Source of the DNA: Schizochytrium sp. CCTCC M209059
Lineage: Eukaryota > Sar > Bigyra > Thraustochytrida > Thraustochytriidae
Length of the DNA stretch: 64,000 nucleotides
Assembly (NCBI GenBank): GCA_000818945.1
Contig: KN805452.1
Location: 7,501-71,500 of the forward strand
Direction of reading: 5' to 3'
This document shows positions 51,204-61,014 of this stretch, piece by piece; position 1 is the first letter of the stretch, and each line of letters starts with the position of its first letter. The notes under the pieces are model-generated. The model saw nothing but the letters and a program-made list of their open reading frames with translations, was not told the origin of the DNA and did no database searches. The position numbers were made by a program, and so were the translations under genes.

Positions 51204-52127
51204 ATGACGGGCAAGGTGGGCGTAATCGGCCTGGGCAACATGGGGTTCCATATGGCGTGTAACCTGCTCAAGAAGGGCTCGGGCGGCGTGGTCGGCTTCG
51301 ACGTGGCGCAGCAGGCGCTCGAGCGTCTGCGTGCAGAAGGCGGCACGACGGCATCCTCGCCTGCAGAGCTCGCGGAGCAGTGCGACACTGTCCTGACGAT
51401 GCTCCCCAACAACGACCACGTTCGCACCGCCTACCTCGGCGACGAGGGCGTCCTCAAGACCTTGGCCAAGGGCTCTCTGTGCATTGACTCGAGTACGATC
51501 GATCCCATTGTGGCCCGCGCACTGGCAGACGAGGTAGTGAGCAAGGGCTCAACGTTTATGGACGCTCCTGTTTCGGGCGGTGTCGGAGGCGCCGAGCTTG
51601 GAACGCTCACCTTTATGGTTGGAGCCAAGCCCGAGGAGTTCTCCCGATGCGAGCCTATTCTCTCGCTCATGGGCAAGAGCACTGTTCATTGCGGTGACAT
51701 TGGCACAGGTCAGGTTGCCAAGCTTTGCAACAACCTTGTTCTTGGCATCTCCATGTTGGGTGTCAGCGAAGCCATGAACCTCGGATCGCGCCTCGGTATT
51801 GACCGCAAGGTTCTGGCCGGCATCATGAACACCTCCACCGCGCGTTGCTGGAGTAGTGACACCTACAACCCTGCACCTGGCGTCATGGAGGGCGTTCCTT
51901 CGGCGCGGGACTACGAGAACGGCTTCGGCTCCGCACTTATGCTCAAGGATCTTGGTCTCGTCGCGGATGCTGCCAAGAAGATTGGGGCGCCCGTCCCCAT
52001 GGGTGAAAACGCTCACGCTCTGTACCAGATCATGGTTGCGCAGGGCTATGGATCGAAAGATTTTGGCATCGCTTTCAAGTTTCTCGGCGGCACGGACTCG
52101 GATGAGGAGACCCGCGGCCCTCTTTAA
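51204..52127 (+). CDS. HIBADH: 3-hydroxyisobutyrate dehydrogenase
   Basis: It oxidises 3-hydroxyisobutyrate to methylmalonate semialdehyde in valine breakdown, normally in mitochondria. From the ATG at 51204 (CCAAGATGA) it is 307 residues with every family signature: GLGNMG (9-14) for NAD, MDAPVSGGVGGAELGTLTFMVG for substrate, the catalytic Lys in GTGQVAKLCNNLVLG and KDLGLVADAAKK. The ATG at 50934 is also in frame and would add 90 residues starting MYSVLTTRDFVARGRFLTSA, which could be a mitochondrial presequence, but the segment after it is low complexity. The feature is given from the certain start. Confidence 0.9.
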   Translation: MTGKVGVIGLGNMGFHMACNLLKKGSGGVVGFDVAQQALERLRAEGGTTASSPAELAEQCDTVLTMLPNNDHVRTAYLGDEGVLKTLAKGSLCIDSSTIDPIVARALADEVVSKGSTFMDAPVSGGVGGAELGTLTFMVGAKPEEFSRCEPILSLMGKSTVHCGDIGTGQVAKLCNNLVLGISMLGVSEAMNLGSRLGIDRKVLAGIMNTSTARCWSSDTYNPAPGVMEGVPSARDYENGFGSALMLKDLGLVADAAKKIGAPVPMGENAHALYQIMVAQGYGSKDFGIAFKFLGGTDSDEETRGPL

Positions 52128-52567
52128 CGTTCTTGCTACTTCTTCTCCAGTAAGATAAAGTCTTTTTTTTATGTACCTCCTTTTCATCCGAATTTTGGCT
52201 TTGCTCACGTTCAAAAAATGCGAGCGAATGTTTTTATCTTATTTCCGACATCACGGGGAGCTTGTATCGCGCACGTGTACATAACTCTTTTGAATAGTTG
52301 GAAAAGAAAGCTTATCAATGCCTTCCTTGCGTTGCTTGCGACCATCACATGCAAAAAAGGCGTAAATCTTGCTCGCGGCTAATTAATTTACTTTTTGATC
52401 TTCTTCCCGTCATCCGCGGAACTTGTTTCGGGAAAGTAAAGTTTGGATTTCCAAGTAAAAATACCATATTTCCCTTGCTCGCGAAAAATGCCTTGTTGAC
52501 CATCATCATAAAGATCATTCGTCCTTGCAAGCACCGTGTTCAAGGTCACACAATAAAAATGCACATT
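52128..52567. other. Convergent 3' region
   Basis: An AT-richer spacer between HIBADH and the TBC gene; no gene is seen. Confidence 0.5.
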
Positions 52568-54292
52568 TTACAAAACTGCTTGTTCAATTTCGCGAATTTG
52601 CGATGGAGGAAAACGCAACTCGCGCGCTCTAGCCGCAAAGCCCTCCTTCGGATTTGCTGCGGCAGCCTTCATTCGTGCGAAGGCTTGCTCAAAGTCACTT
52701 CGCAAGAGAGCACGACGGTTATCGTTCATGAGTGTGAGCACAATTGCCACGACCCCAACCCACCCACGCTCGAAAAACAAGGTCCAGGCATCCTGGAGCG
52801 CGTCGAACGGGAAAGCGCCCGCGAACAGCGTGCAAATCCATTGATATGCAAAGAACAAGTCTTCAAAGCCAATGTCGCAAAAGTGTTTGTGCAACTGAGC
52901 GTCGCGCGAGCGTAAGATACTCTGCAGCACAGCCGTTAGCTTTCGCAGGCTTGGAAGGCCTTCCATAAAGACGTTGCGCATATTATATCGAGGATTGGCC
53001 ATGAGTTCCACGGAAAGCCGGAGCGTGTCCTCTTCAGTCTTTGTGTGCAACATGAGGAAACCCACAAGAAAGTTCATACCCTGCACGTAGCCAACTTCCG
53101 GAACAATTACAGCCGTGCCGCGCAAGACACGTCGCATTGACATGAGTACGGCCGGGTCATCAAAGTACTCCATGTCTGGGAAGGTACGTGGAAGATCCAT
53201 GTTGATTTGGTGCTCGAGGTCTTCGTCCAACTCGACCTCGAACGCGAACGAAAAGTCTGCGTCCGCATCAAGAACGGAGCTATCCATGGCGAGCTCGAGC
53301 CAGCGGCGCCCCTCGGGCTGCATATTGTCAATGTATTCGTTGGACCGCTCGACCCATCGTTGCACAACGTCCACGCAGTCGCCATGGTCGTCAGAGTCGT
53401 AGCCAATGTCTTCGTCGTCGTCGATGTCGAGCGCGAGCTTGCCAAGGGCCAGAAAAGTCTCGAACATGCGTCGTGGAACGGCGCGCCCGGGCTTGTCGAG
53501 CTTTTCACGCGTTGCGTCCACCAAAGCACCGACGAGGGCGCCGCCGCGCGTGTTGACCTCGTTCCTGATTTGTCTGCGAAGCGTGTCAACGAGGCCAGCA
53601 TTGCTCATGTCGTTGCCATCGTCCTCGACACCGACCCTTTCCAGGACGGCGGCGCGAGCTCTCAGAAGCTCCTCCTCGGCGCGTGATGAGACGGCGCTTC
53701 GTGCCAGCTTGACCTGTCTTCGCGCGAGGCCCACCGCGCGTGCGCCCACGAGGCCCGCAGCGCCACCAGGAAACCTTGCGCCGCTGTTCGCGCTCGCACT
53801 CGCGCCACTGGCGCCGCTCGCAGCGCGCGCGCCTCGGGCGTCTTGGGCTTCCTCCGCCTCGGAACTCGCGGTTCCGCGCTCGTGGCTCATCCCAGGACCG
53901 CCGGTTCCTCTTTCTCCTCCTCTTTCTTCTTCTTCTTCTTCTTCAAAGATCAGGTTGCCGTTCTCGTCTACGTCGACGAGGCCGTCCTCGTCTACGCCGA
54001 CCGCGCCCTTGGTCTCGCCGTCGCCGTCCTCGCCGTCCTCGCCGTCCTCGCCGTCCTCCTCGCCGTCCTCGATCTCTTCTCCTTCTTCTGCGAGAACCTC
54101 GTCGACCGCGCCTCCGTCAGCGTCGTGGTCCTCGCGCCTCGGCTCCGACCCGCCGGCGCCGTCCGCATCTCCCCGTGCCGCAGCGCCGGGTCGCCCGCGC
54201 GCCGCGTCTCCGCTGCCGGCGCCGGCTTCCGCGTCGTCCTCGCCGCCCGCGCCGCGCGCCGTGTACTCCATCATCGCGGCCCCGCGCGCCAT
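52568..54292 (-). CDS. TBC-domain Rab GTPase-activating protein
   Basis: TBC proteins switch off Rab GTPases in vesicle traffic. The 574-residue protein has a long acidic, Gly/Asp/Glu-rich N-terminus (about 1-190) without a domain. A helical linker and a TBC domain (about 270-560) follow. Both catalytic fingers are present: the Arg finger in INMDLPRTFPDMEYF and the Gln finger in VGYVQGMNFLVG. The usual later blocks follow (FEDLFFAYQWICTLFAGAFPFD, LQDAWTLFFERG). The Rab target is unknown. Start is an ATG at 54292; the low-complexity N-terminus makes an internal start such as Met7 or Met8 possible. It is divergent from the transporter gene 334 bp away. Confidence 0.9.
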   Translation of the reverse strand: MARGAAMMEYTARGAGGEDDAEAGAGSGDAARGRPGAAARGDADGAGGSEPRREDHDADGGAVDEVLAEEGEEIEDGEEDGEDGEDGEDGDGETKGAVGVDEDGLVDVDENGNLIFEEEEEEERGGERGTGGPGMSHERGTASSEAEEAQDARGARAASGASGASASANSGARFPGGAAGLVGARAVGLARRQVKLARSAVSSRAEEELLRARAAVLERVGVEDDGNDMSNAGLVDTLRRQIRNEVNTRGGALVGALVDATREKLDKPGRAVPRRMFETFLALGKLALDIDDDEDIGYDSDDHGDCVDVVQRWVERSNEYIDNMQPEGRRWLELAMDSSVLDADADFSFAFEVELDEDLEHQINMDLPRTFPDMEYFDDPAVLMSMRRVLRGTAVIVPEVGYVQGMNFLVGFLMLHTKTEEDTLRLSVELMANPRYNMRNVFMEGLPSLRKLTAVLQSILRSRDAQLHKHFCDIGFEDLFFAYQWICTLFAGAFPFDALQDAWTLFFERGWVGVVAIVLTLMNDNRRALLRSDFEQAFARMKAAAANPKEGFAARARELRFPPSQIREIEQAVL

Positions 54293-54626
54293 GGTCCTCG
54301 CCGCGTCCGGCCCTCAAGCTCGCGTTGCTTGTTGCGGGTTTGCTTTGCTTTGCTTTGCTTTGCTTTGCTTTGCTTTGCTCTGCTCTGCTCTGCTTTTTTT
54401 TGGTTTTCGTTTGATTTGAATTTTTCTTGTTTGATTTGAATTTTTGTTTGATTTTTTAAAAATTTTGAACCCCGGGCCAAGTTCAAACCGTGTTTCGCGC
54501 CAATGCCGAGTTTCGGATTCCCGTGTTTCGAAGCCCAGCTGATCACAGTGGCACTTCGAAGGCGACCGCGACGAAAGCTCGCCACGAAGAAACACGCAGG
54601 CGGGCAGACCCGACCCGGACCGCGCC
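54293..54626. promoter_or_regulatory. Short divergent intergenic region
   Basis: These 334 bp separate two divergent genes. A GCTTT pentamer array with terminal GCTCT units lies at about 54340-54393. A shared promoter is inferred from position. Confidence 0.4.
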
Positions 54627-56071
54627 ATGTCCAGCCTCGTGCTCGCGGCGCTGGCCGGCTGCACGGGCGTGACGAGCGCCTCGCTCGCCGTCTCCGCGTA
54701 CGGCACACTGCTCCCGGTACGTATACGCCTGCTCGCGGACCCGCTTGCTTGCGTGCTGGCGCGCATGTGCGAGCTCGGGGCGAGAGAGAGCACCGAGAGA
54801 AAGAAAACCAGGCGCTTTTGAGGCGGAGGCGAGCCGTAAGGTGAACGAACGTCAAGCTCTCGAGGCCACGCGATTGCGGACGCTGTGCGAAAAAGGAACA
54901 AACAAATGTGAAAAGGCGTGCTAACACGAAAGGTGCTCGAATTTGTATTCTCGCTGGGACTATTCTTTCCTTCTGTTTTTCCTGGCAAGCGGCGCAGGTG
55001 CTCGCTACGGGATTCGGGATCCACGTGCTCGATGCGCTCTTTGTCTGCTTTGTAGTGGACTGCGTCAATGGCGCACTAGTCTGTGCGCGTTACAGACAGC
55101 GTCTTACCGCGAGGACGATCTGGCCTATGCTCTCAGGGGCCTGCATTGCCGTGACGGCTGCCGTTGTGGTGGCGACTTCATTTGGCATTGAGCTGTTGCG
55201 ATCCCATGAAGGCAAGCTTAAAGGAGGGGTTGCCATTACTGATTTTATCATGGGCTTTGGCTTTATGGTGCGCTACTATCGTCATCGTAACGGAAGCATC
55301 CCGAATAGTGACACAGCGTCCATGGATATGGGCAGCGCTCTCCTGCATCACGAGGATGAGGCCGTCGAGCTCATCGAGTCCGAAAGCACTGCTTCACATG
55401 ATGCAAACGAAGACTCACATGAGCATCACGTTGGCGCACTTGAAGACGCCACGCCTTCGGCAGACGTGGTGATCGAAGCCAGTGACGATGAAAGTGAAGG
55501 TGGCGATCATGATGAAGCAAGTGCGCCCTCCACGCGTCGCCCTGCATTGCGCACAAACGCCGAGGACGATGCCTTTGTCGAGATCATGGACGAGGTGCTC
55601 GAGGACGAGGCTTCGTGCGTAAAGACAATGCTGGCAAAGGTGCGCGTACTCACGTTAGGTGTCGCGGAGCCAAAGACGTGTTTCACATTTTTGTACTTGG
55701 CTTTCCTTGGAAGCCTTTCCGGCATGATCGGCTTTGGAGGAGGTAACGCCTTTGCAATCTATTACATTATCGTATACAAGTGGAGCACCATTACAGCAAC
55801 ATGTGCGAGCGCGTTCATTTGCGGATTCATGACGTTCGGACTCTTGGTATGCTTTCTTGCCAGTGGCGTCGTGCATTTGGACCAAATTGTTCATCTTTTA
55901 ATAATTGCACTTCCGTGCGATATGGCGGCGGTTCTGTTGACAAGTCATTATGCCAAAAACATGTCGGAGCAGGCCATTTGCTTTTTGGTCTCCATGTTGT
56001 TTTTCGGCATTGGTACTTTTGTTGTCATCTTTTCGGCCGTGCACGGGCCAAGTGCGAATGTGCCGCCATGA
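54627..56071 (+). CDS. TauE/SafE-like membrane transporter (two exons)
   Basis: Members of the TSUP family export sulfite or other organic anions. Exon 2 alone has no usable ATG. Exon 1 (54627-54716) encodes MSSLVLAALAGCTGVTSASLAVSAYGTLLP, a typical first TauE helix. It ends at a canonical GTACGT donor, and a pyrimidine-rich acceptor ends at 54997. Joining them in phase 0 restores a 387-residue protein with about eight membrane helices and the internal repeat (LDALFVCFVVDCVNGALVCARYRQR; SLSGMIGFGGGNAF). A His/Asp/Glu-rich cytosolic loop of about 110 residues lies between the halves. The substrate is unknown. Confidence 0.8.
54717..54997 (+). other. Intron in the TauE/SafE-like gene
   Basis: A 281-bp intron with donor GTACGTATAC and acceptor TTTTTCCTGGCAAGCGGCGCAG. 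It contains stops in the exon 1 frame, and splicing joins CCG to GTG in phase 0. Confidence 0.8.
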
Positions 56072-56575
56072 TAGGGCGCACAGCATGCAACGCGTGCAGT
56101 GATGCCCCCCCCCCCCCCCCCCNNNNNNNNNNNNNNNNNNNNNNNNNCCCCCCCCCCCCTCCCCTCCCTTTTTTCCTCGCTTCTACCGCTTTCCATGGCG
56201 CACAAGTCTCTCCTTGATCAAATCCTGTGTAGGGGAGGGAGCAAGCACTTCGCCAATTCTTTGTTTCTCCCTCTCTCTCGGTCATCGAGCATGCATGTCT
56301 GAGAATGTCACAGTCAATGCTGTTCGTTCATTGCATCAAGGTTGTTGTCTAAAAATAAATGATATGGGTTTAAGTGAAACAAGGATGATTCACTCATCGC
56401 GAGCACAAGTATGCAACAGGAGCGCGCCACGAGCCGGCCCACAGCAATTGGCTTCCTCAGTGTTTCTGCGCCCTTTTTCGTATATGAAAAACATTGCTCA
56501 TCGCCTACTTTGCCAGTCGCCGGCAAGGAGGCGAGGAGGAAAAACGCACGCATCAATGAAATCAGATGATGTCGA
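56072..56575. other. Convergent 3' region with poly-C assembly gap
   Basis: Twenty-five N (56123-56147) are flanked by 18 C and 12 C. No gene is seen in the rest. Confidence 0.6.
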
Positions 56576-56983
56576 TCAGTTTGTTGCGAGCACTGCTGCG
56601 CAACAGAGCGCGCCGAGGGCGAGACAGCAGCAGGCCTCCTCGGTGTCTTGTTGCCTTCGGCGCTGTTCGTAACCCATTTGTCGCTCTACATTGTAGGTAT
56701 GCATCTCTGCGTTTAGTCGTCGTTGCCGCTCGAGCTCGGCCTCGTAGTAGGCGCGCTCCATGCCAAAGTCTGTGTTCGGGGCCGAGGCGCCGTACGCAAC
56801 GTAGACGGGCGCGACGGGCCCACTTTGCTGCACGGGCTGGGCCACGTATGCGGGCGGGATGTAGCCCTTGTTCGCATTTGCATTTGCGAGCGAGGCGTAC
56901 GAATACAGGGCAGGCTGCGGATTCACGGGCGCATTCACCGGCTGCGCATACACCAGCGGCGTGTTCCCATTATCCTGAAACAT
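56576..56983 (-). CDS. Cys-rich tail-anchored protein (CYSTM-like)
   Basis: The frame continues far upstream but without an ATG near its head and as low complexity. The ATG at 56983 gives 135 residues. The N-terminal half is Pro/Ala/Tyr/Asn-rich (VYAQPVNAPVNPQPALYSYA). A charged helix follows (ERAYYEAELERQRRLNAEMHTYNVERQMGYEQRRRQQ). The C-terminus is CCCLALGALCCAAVLATN, a short Cys-rich hydrophobic segment like the CYSTM modules of small stress-related eukaryotic proteins. It is probably a palmitoylated or tail-anchored membrane protein. An upstream exon cannot be excluded. Confidence 0.55.
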   Translation of the reverse strand: MFQDNGNTPLVYAQPVNAPVNPQPALYSYASLANANANKGYIPPAYVAQPVQQSGPVAPVYVAYGASAPNTDFGMERAYYEAELERQRRLNAEMHTYNVERQMGYEQRRRQQDTEEACCCLALGALCCAAVLATN

Positions 56984-59088
56984 GTTCTGATGCCTCAAAG
57001 TCTCTGCTTGGCCGATCACCCGTCGGACTTCGTTCAATCGCTCTTCGTCCGCTCGCTCGCTCGCTCGCCCGCCCCGCGCCGCGCCGCGTTGCTCCTCTGC
57101 GACTTGCGCGTTTTGCGCGTCTGGTCCGGACTCGCCCGCGTCGCGGCGTTTGCGCAGGCTTTTGGCCACCCTCGGGCTGCTCTCCTCCCGCCGCCACGCG
57201 CCGCCGCGCGCCGTTGCCTCTCGCCGCCGCGCTCGCTCGCCCGTGCGCGGCTGCTCGCGATCGCGCTGCCCGCGATCGCGCTTTGCCTGTTGCACGCACG
57301 CCCGGAAGAGAGCGAGGAAAAGCGCACGCGGCTCGGAGAAGGGGCGCAGGGATGCAGGAAGGCAGGCAGGCCAAAATGGAGACCACCCAAGCGCAGCGAT
57401 GGACGGCCCGTGCCGCTTCTCGGCCCCTCGCGGCGGGCTGGCGCGCGACTGCGTCTGCGTCTGCGTCTGCCGCAGGCTGCTCTCCGCGCTGCGCGGGCCC
57501 GTGCCGGGTCTGCGCGCGGGTCTGTCTCGGTGTGGCAAGTTGGCGGAGGCGAGCGTAGCTAAGGTTCTGCCTCTCCCTGCCTGCTCGATGTGAGACCGAC
57601 TGCTTCTTTCTTTCTTTTTCCTTTTCTTTCTTTTTCCTTTTCTTTCTTTCTTTCTTCCGGGCGCGTGCAGGAGGCGAAGAGAGCCAGGGAAAGAGGGAGA
57701 GAAAGTTGATCGAACTCGCCCCTGGCCCGAGCTGGACCTCGCGTCGCGTGCCGCCTTCGCCCGCCCGCCCGTCTCTCGCTCCCTCGCACCGCGCGCTCGC
57801 TCTCGCGGCCGCGGCTCTTCCCCCTCCTGGCCGCGGCCAGGTGGTCGCAGCGCGCGGGCGTCGGCGTCGCGCCGGCTGGAGCGGAGGGCCTTCCTTCCCT
57901 GGCCGGTGTCACGTGGGAGGAAAGAGAAAAGAGCGCAAGTTCCACTTGCCTGCCCGCCTGCCTTCCTTCGCAGGATCATGAGCGATCGCAGAAAGCTTCG
58001 AGGCTTGCGCACACGATCAATCGGTCGCGCGACGGCACGAGCACGACCCGAACGGAGCCCCACTTCTCAAGCAAGCGCGACGACCATCATGGCCTCGGAC
58101 AGCTTCCGGCTGCCCGAGGTGAAGGCGAACTTCGGAGCCTGAGAGGCACGTCTCCTGTCTTCGCCCTCCTTCGCGTAGCATCTCATCCCCTCCCTCCCTC
58201 CCTCCCTCCCTCCCAGTCCGCGGCCAGGACCTCCACCGTGAGCACCCGAGGCCGGCCGCGTCGCCGTCGTCGTCGTGCACGCGGTGCGGCACGGCGACCA
58301 GGGGGTCGAGCGAAGCTTGCAGCCGCATCCATCCATCCATCCATTCGTCCATGTGACGGTCTGTCCATCCGTGCGTGCCTCTAAAAAACCGCGAGACTTG
58401 GATTTCCACACGGCCCCTCTTCTCATCCTCAGCGCTGCTTCTTCCGCAGGTTTCTCGCGCTCCGGAGCGAGCGGCAGCGACGGGGCGCGCGCCTGCGTGC
58501 TGGGATGGATGGAGGGATGGAGGGATGGAGGGAGAGAAGGCGCTGCAAGAGGGAGGAGGGTCGGCCGCCAGCCATCATGGGAGAAGTTCAAGTTGGGGAA
58601 AAAAGAAAAAAGAAAAGAAAAGGGGCCTATTGCGGGTCCAGATCCGTTAAACCGCAACACGGGGACCTGACCTGGTTCTTGAGGAGCAACTTGAAGGGAA
58701 GGAGCGCTGCTTGTGCTTGTCCTTGCGCTTGTTAGAAGCTAGTGCTGAGTTTGTCTTCCGTGCCAGCGCTTTGCGGAGCGAGCATTCATTCTCGAGGCGA
58801 GCGAGAGCCGGCGGGGGCCAGGACGCTTGAAGCGTTGGCGGCAACGTAACGAGTGCTGCGTTGCGCGTCAAGCACGCGCGGGAAGAAGCTCGCACGCACA
58901 CGCAGGAAACGTGACTGCAAGTTCTGGCAGAATCTTCAGCTGGAAATCACCTTCTTCTTCTTCTTCTACTTCTTCTTCTTCTTGAGCTCGCAAAGGTCTT
59001 GATATCGATCGATTGATTGGTCGATCGTTTAGGCTCACGCATTTTTTGCACGCAATTCCCTGCGCCAAGCCCGAGCTCGAGCACGAGA
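56984..59088. other. Divergent low-complexity region
   Basis: GC-rich DNA with CTTTC repeats (57603-57656), CCCT repeats (58188-58214), ATCC units near 58327-58345 and GGAT-type repeats near 58503-58535. Long frames reflect composition. No gene is seen; the RIB43A promoter should lie at the right end. Confidence 0.5.
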
Positions 59089-60213
59089 ATGTTTCAGTCA
59101 TGGCCCGCCGAGTCGTCGACGGAGCGACAAGCTGCTCTGCGTCTCGAAGCCAAAAAGAGCGCCAAGGAGGATCGCCGCACGCGCTTCCTTGCATCCAAGC
59201 AGCGCGCTATCGGCATTGATGTGCATGGCCTCGACCAGCAGATCGAGGATAAACGCAGACGTGAAGAGGACGAACGCCTTGCCAAGGCCGAAGAAGATGA
59301 ACAAACCATCAAGGTCGCCAACGCGCTCAAGGCAGCTGCCGCCGCCGAAGAGGCCGCGCGACGCGAGCACAGACACGGTCTTCAGGAGTACTGGACGTTG
59401 CAGCACAGAAACCGCATGCGCAGACCCGAGGCGGATCTCAACGATCCCCGCGGGCTCCAAAAGGACCGCGTCCCTACCATCGAGACCGTGGGCACAAGCG
59501 CAGCTCAATTTTTCGAAGGCGACAAGGAGCTTGTTGAACGCGCCGAGCTCGAGGAGAAAATGAGGGAGCAGCACGCTCTCATTGACGCCAAGGTTGCAGA
59601 AAACAAGCGTCTGCTCGACCTTGAGGCCCAGGAAGAAGCCATTCATGCCCAGATCGTCAAGGAGCAAGTTCGTCTGCGCACCCAGGCCGAGGCTGAAGAC
59701 GCTCGCAACCGCCGTGAGCACAACCTTGAGGTCAGGCGCACCAACGAGCGACTCGATGCTCTCCGCAAGGAACAAGCTCGCTTGCTACGCGAATCCGACG
59801 AAGAGCGCGCCAAGCTCGAACACATGACGATTCGCGCGTCCATGCATCTTCGAGAGGACCGACGTGAACGCAATGACGGTCGAGGTGGCGTGCGTCAAGA
59901 GTGGAAAGGTATGACGCCAGCTCAACTTGCCAACGTCAAAAACGCGCTTGATCGGCAAGCCGCAGAAAATGCTGACTCGCGAGCCGCCGAAGCCAAGGAG
60001 GAATGCGAGCTCGATGAGTCCATTGAGCGCATGCGTCAATTCGCCGTAAGAGAACAGCACAGGCGCGACCAAGAGTATCGCGACGATGCAGTCCGCAGGA
60101 GACAGTTTCAGGAGTCTCAAAAGGCCTTTTATGATTCGCGACAAAAGGAGCAAAAAGATTACGATACCGAGGTCCAGCCTGAATGGTGGCCTTTCGGTCG
60201 TTCTGACAGATAA
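59089..60213 (+). CDS. RIB43A-type ciliary microtubule inner protein
   Basis: RIB43A/RIBC2 proteins line the inside of the A-tubule protofilament ribbon of cilia and flagella. From the ATG at 59089 (the upstream frame opens only with TTG) it has 374 residues, the normal family length of about 380. The product is almost entirely coiled coil rich in Glu, Arg, Ala and Gln. It has family-type segments: RRTRFLASKQRAIGIDVHGLDQQIEDKRRREEDE, LQHRNRMRRPEADLNDPRGL, and a C-terminus QKAFYDSRQKEQKDYDTEVQPEWWPFGRSDR. It implies a flagellated stage in the life cycle. Confidence 0.9.
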   Translation: MFQSWPAESSTERQAALRLEAKKSAKEDRRTRFLASKQRAIGIDVHGLDQQIEDKRRREEDERLAKAEEDEQTIKVANALKAAAAAEEAARREHRHGLQEYWTLQHRNRMRRPEADLNDPRGLQKDRVPTIETVGTSAAQFFEGDKELVERAELEEKMREQHALIDAKVAENKRLLDLEAQEEAIHAQIVKEQVRLRTQAEAEDARNRREHNLEVRRTNERLDALRKEQARLLRESDEERAKLEHMTIRASMHLREDRRERNDGRGGVRQEWKGMTPAQLANVKNALDRQAAENADSRAAEAKEECELDESIERMRQFAVREQHRRDQEYRDDAVRRRQFQESQKAFYDSRQKEQKDYDTEVQPEWWPFGRSDR

Positions 60214-60441
60214 AGTCTCTTCCTTTATTTCTTTTTGTTTTGCCTTTGAAGGCTGTTAGAAGATATTTTAAAGAGCACCCGAGACGCGTTGTATCCGATA
60301 CTCGTTGCTCGAGGGAAGAGGTGTCCGCAAGTAGCTGCAGCGGACATCAATAACAAAAAACCAAATCCATTCTTAGTTAAGGAAAACTCTTCCATGCATG
60401 ATCCTTTCATTCTTCTCACGTCACATCTTGAATCAGGCCAA

Positions 60442-61014
60442 CTAAGTTTCAGGCTCCACGCGATTGGAAATGCTCCCAAGTTCAGAGAGAAGGCTCTGCT
60501 GAGTCGACCGTAAGGATAGAGTAATCACTCCACCAAATCCACCACCAATCATTAAAATCGCAAACTGCAGCCAAGGCCAGACAGACGTGTACCCAAATTG
60601 GAGGAAGGCATGAACAGGCAGTCCAAAGCCGATCATCCACGCGCCCAGGACGAAAGTCACTTCAGGAAGCAAGAACGAAGACTCGTGCTTGCGGACGAAT
60701 TGCTCGATGGCGTTTGAGGTCGGTAGGTAGTTCAGTTGAGCGAAAAAAAGGGTGCAACACATGACGCAGGTGAGCGAAAACTCGAACGCGAGACTCATGA
60801 TGACAAAGTACGCGTTCTGCATATTACGGGTCGCATTGTCGTCAAAATCTTCATTATACTCACCCCGGGGAGGAACTGGCTGTGTAAGCTGCTCAAACGA
60901 GAAAGAAGACAACAGGACTGCCACAACGCCCAAAGCTGCCCAATACTTTTTCAGACGATCGGCGAGCTCTATCGCTCCTTCGGCCTGAACGTAGTCCAGC
61001 CAATGCTTCCCCAT
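60442..61014 (-). CDS. Four-helix membrane protein of unknown function
   Basis: I do not recognise this 190-residue protein. Four hydrophobic stretches are visible: YWAALGVVAVLLSSFSF (about 24-40), NAYFVIMSLAFEFSLTCVMCCTLFF (about 68-92), FLLPEVTFVLGAWMIGFGLPVHAFL (about 114-138) and VWPWLQFAILMIGGGFGGVITLSL (about 144-167). Loops are short and charged. Topology alone recalls small four-helix channel proteins such as Orai, but no signature supports that. The start is an ATG. It is convergent with the RIB43A gene. Confidence 0.65.
   Translation of the reverse strand: MGKHWLDYVQAEGAIELADRLKKYWAALGVVAVLLSSFSFEQLTQPVPPRGEYNEDFDDNATRNMQNAYFVIMSLAFEFSLTCVMCCTLFFAQLNYLPTSNAIEQFVRKHESSFLLPEVTFVLGAWMIGFGLPVHAFLQFGYTSVWPWLQFAILMIGGGFGGVITLSLRSTQQSLLSELGSISNRVEPET

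Noticed and set aside
57034..58063. Extended 495-residue form of the CYSTM-like gene
   Set aside because: The extension lacks an ATG at its head, is Arg/Ala low complexity, and contains CT repeats; the ATG at 56983 gives a compact protein.
60442..61014. Orai-type calcium channel
   Set aside because: Only the four-helix topology and size agree; no channel signature could be identified.
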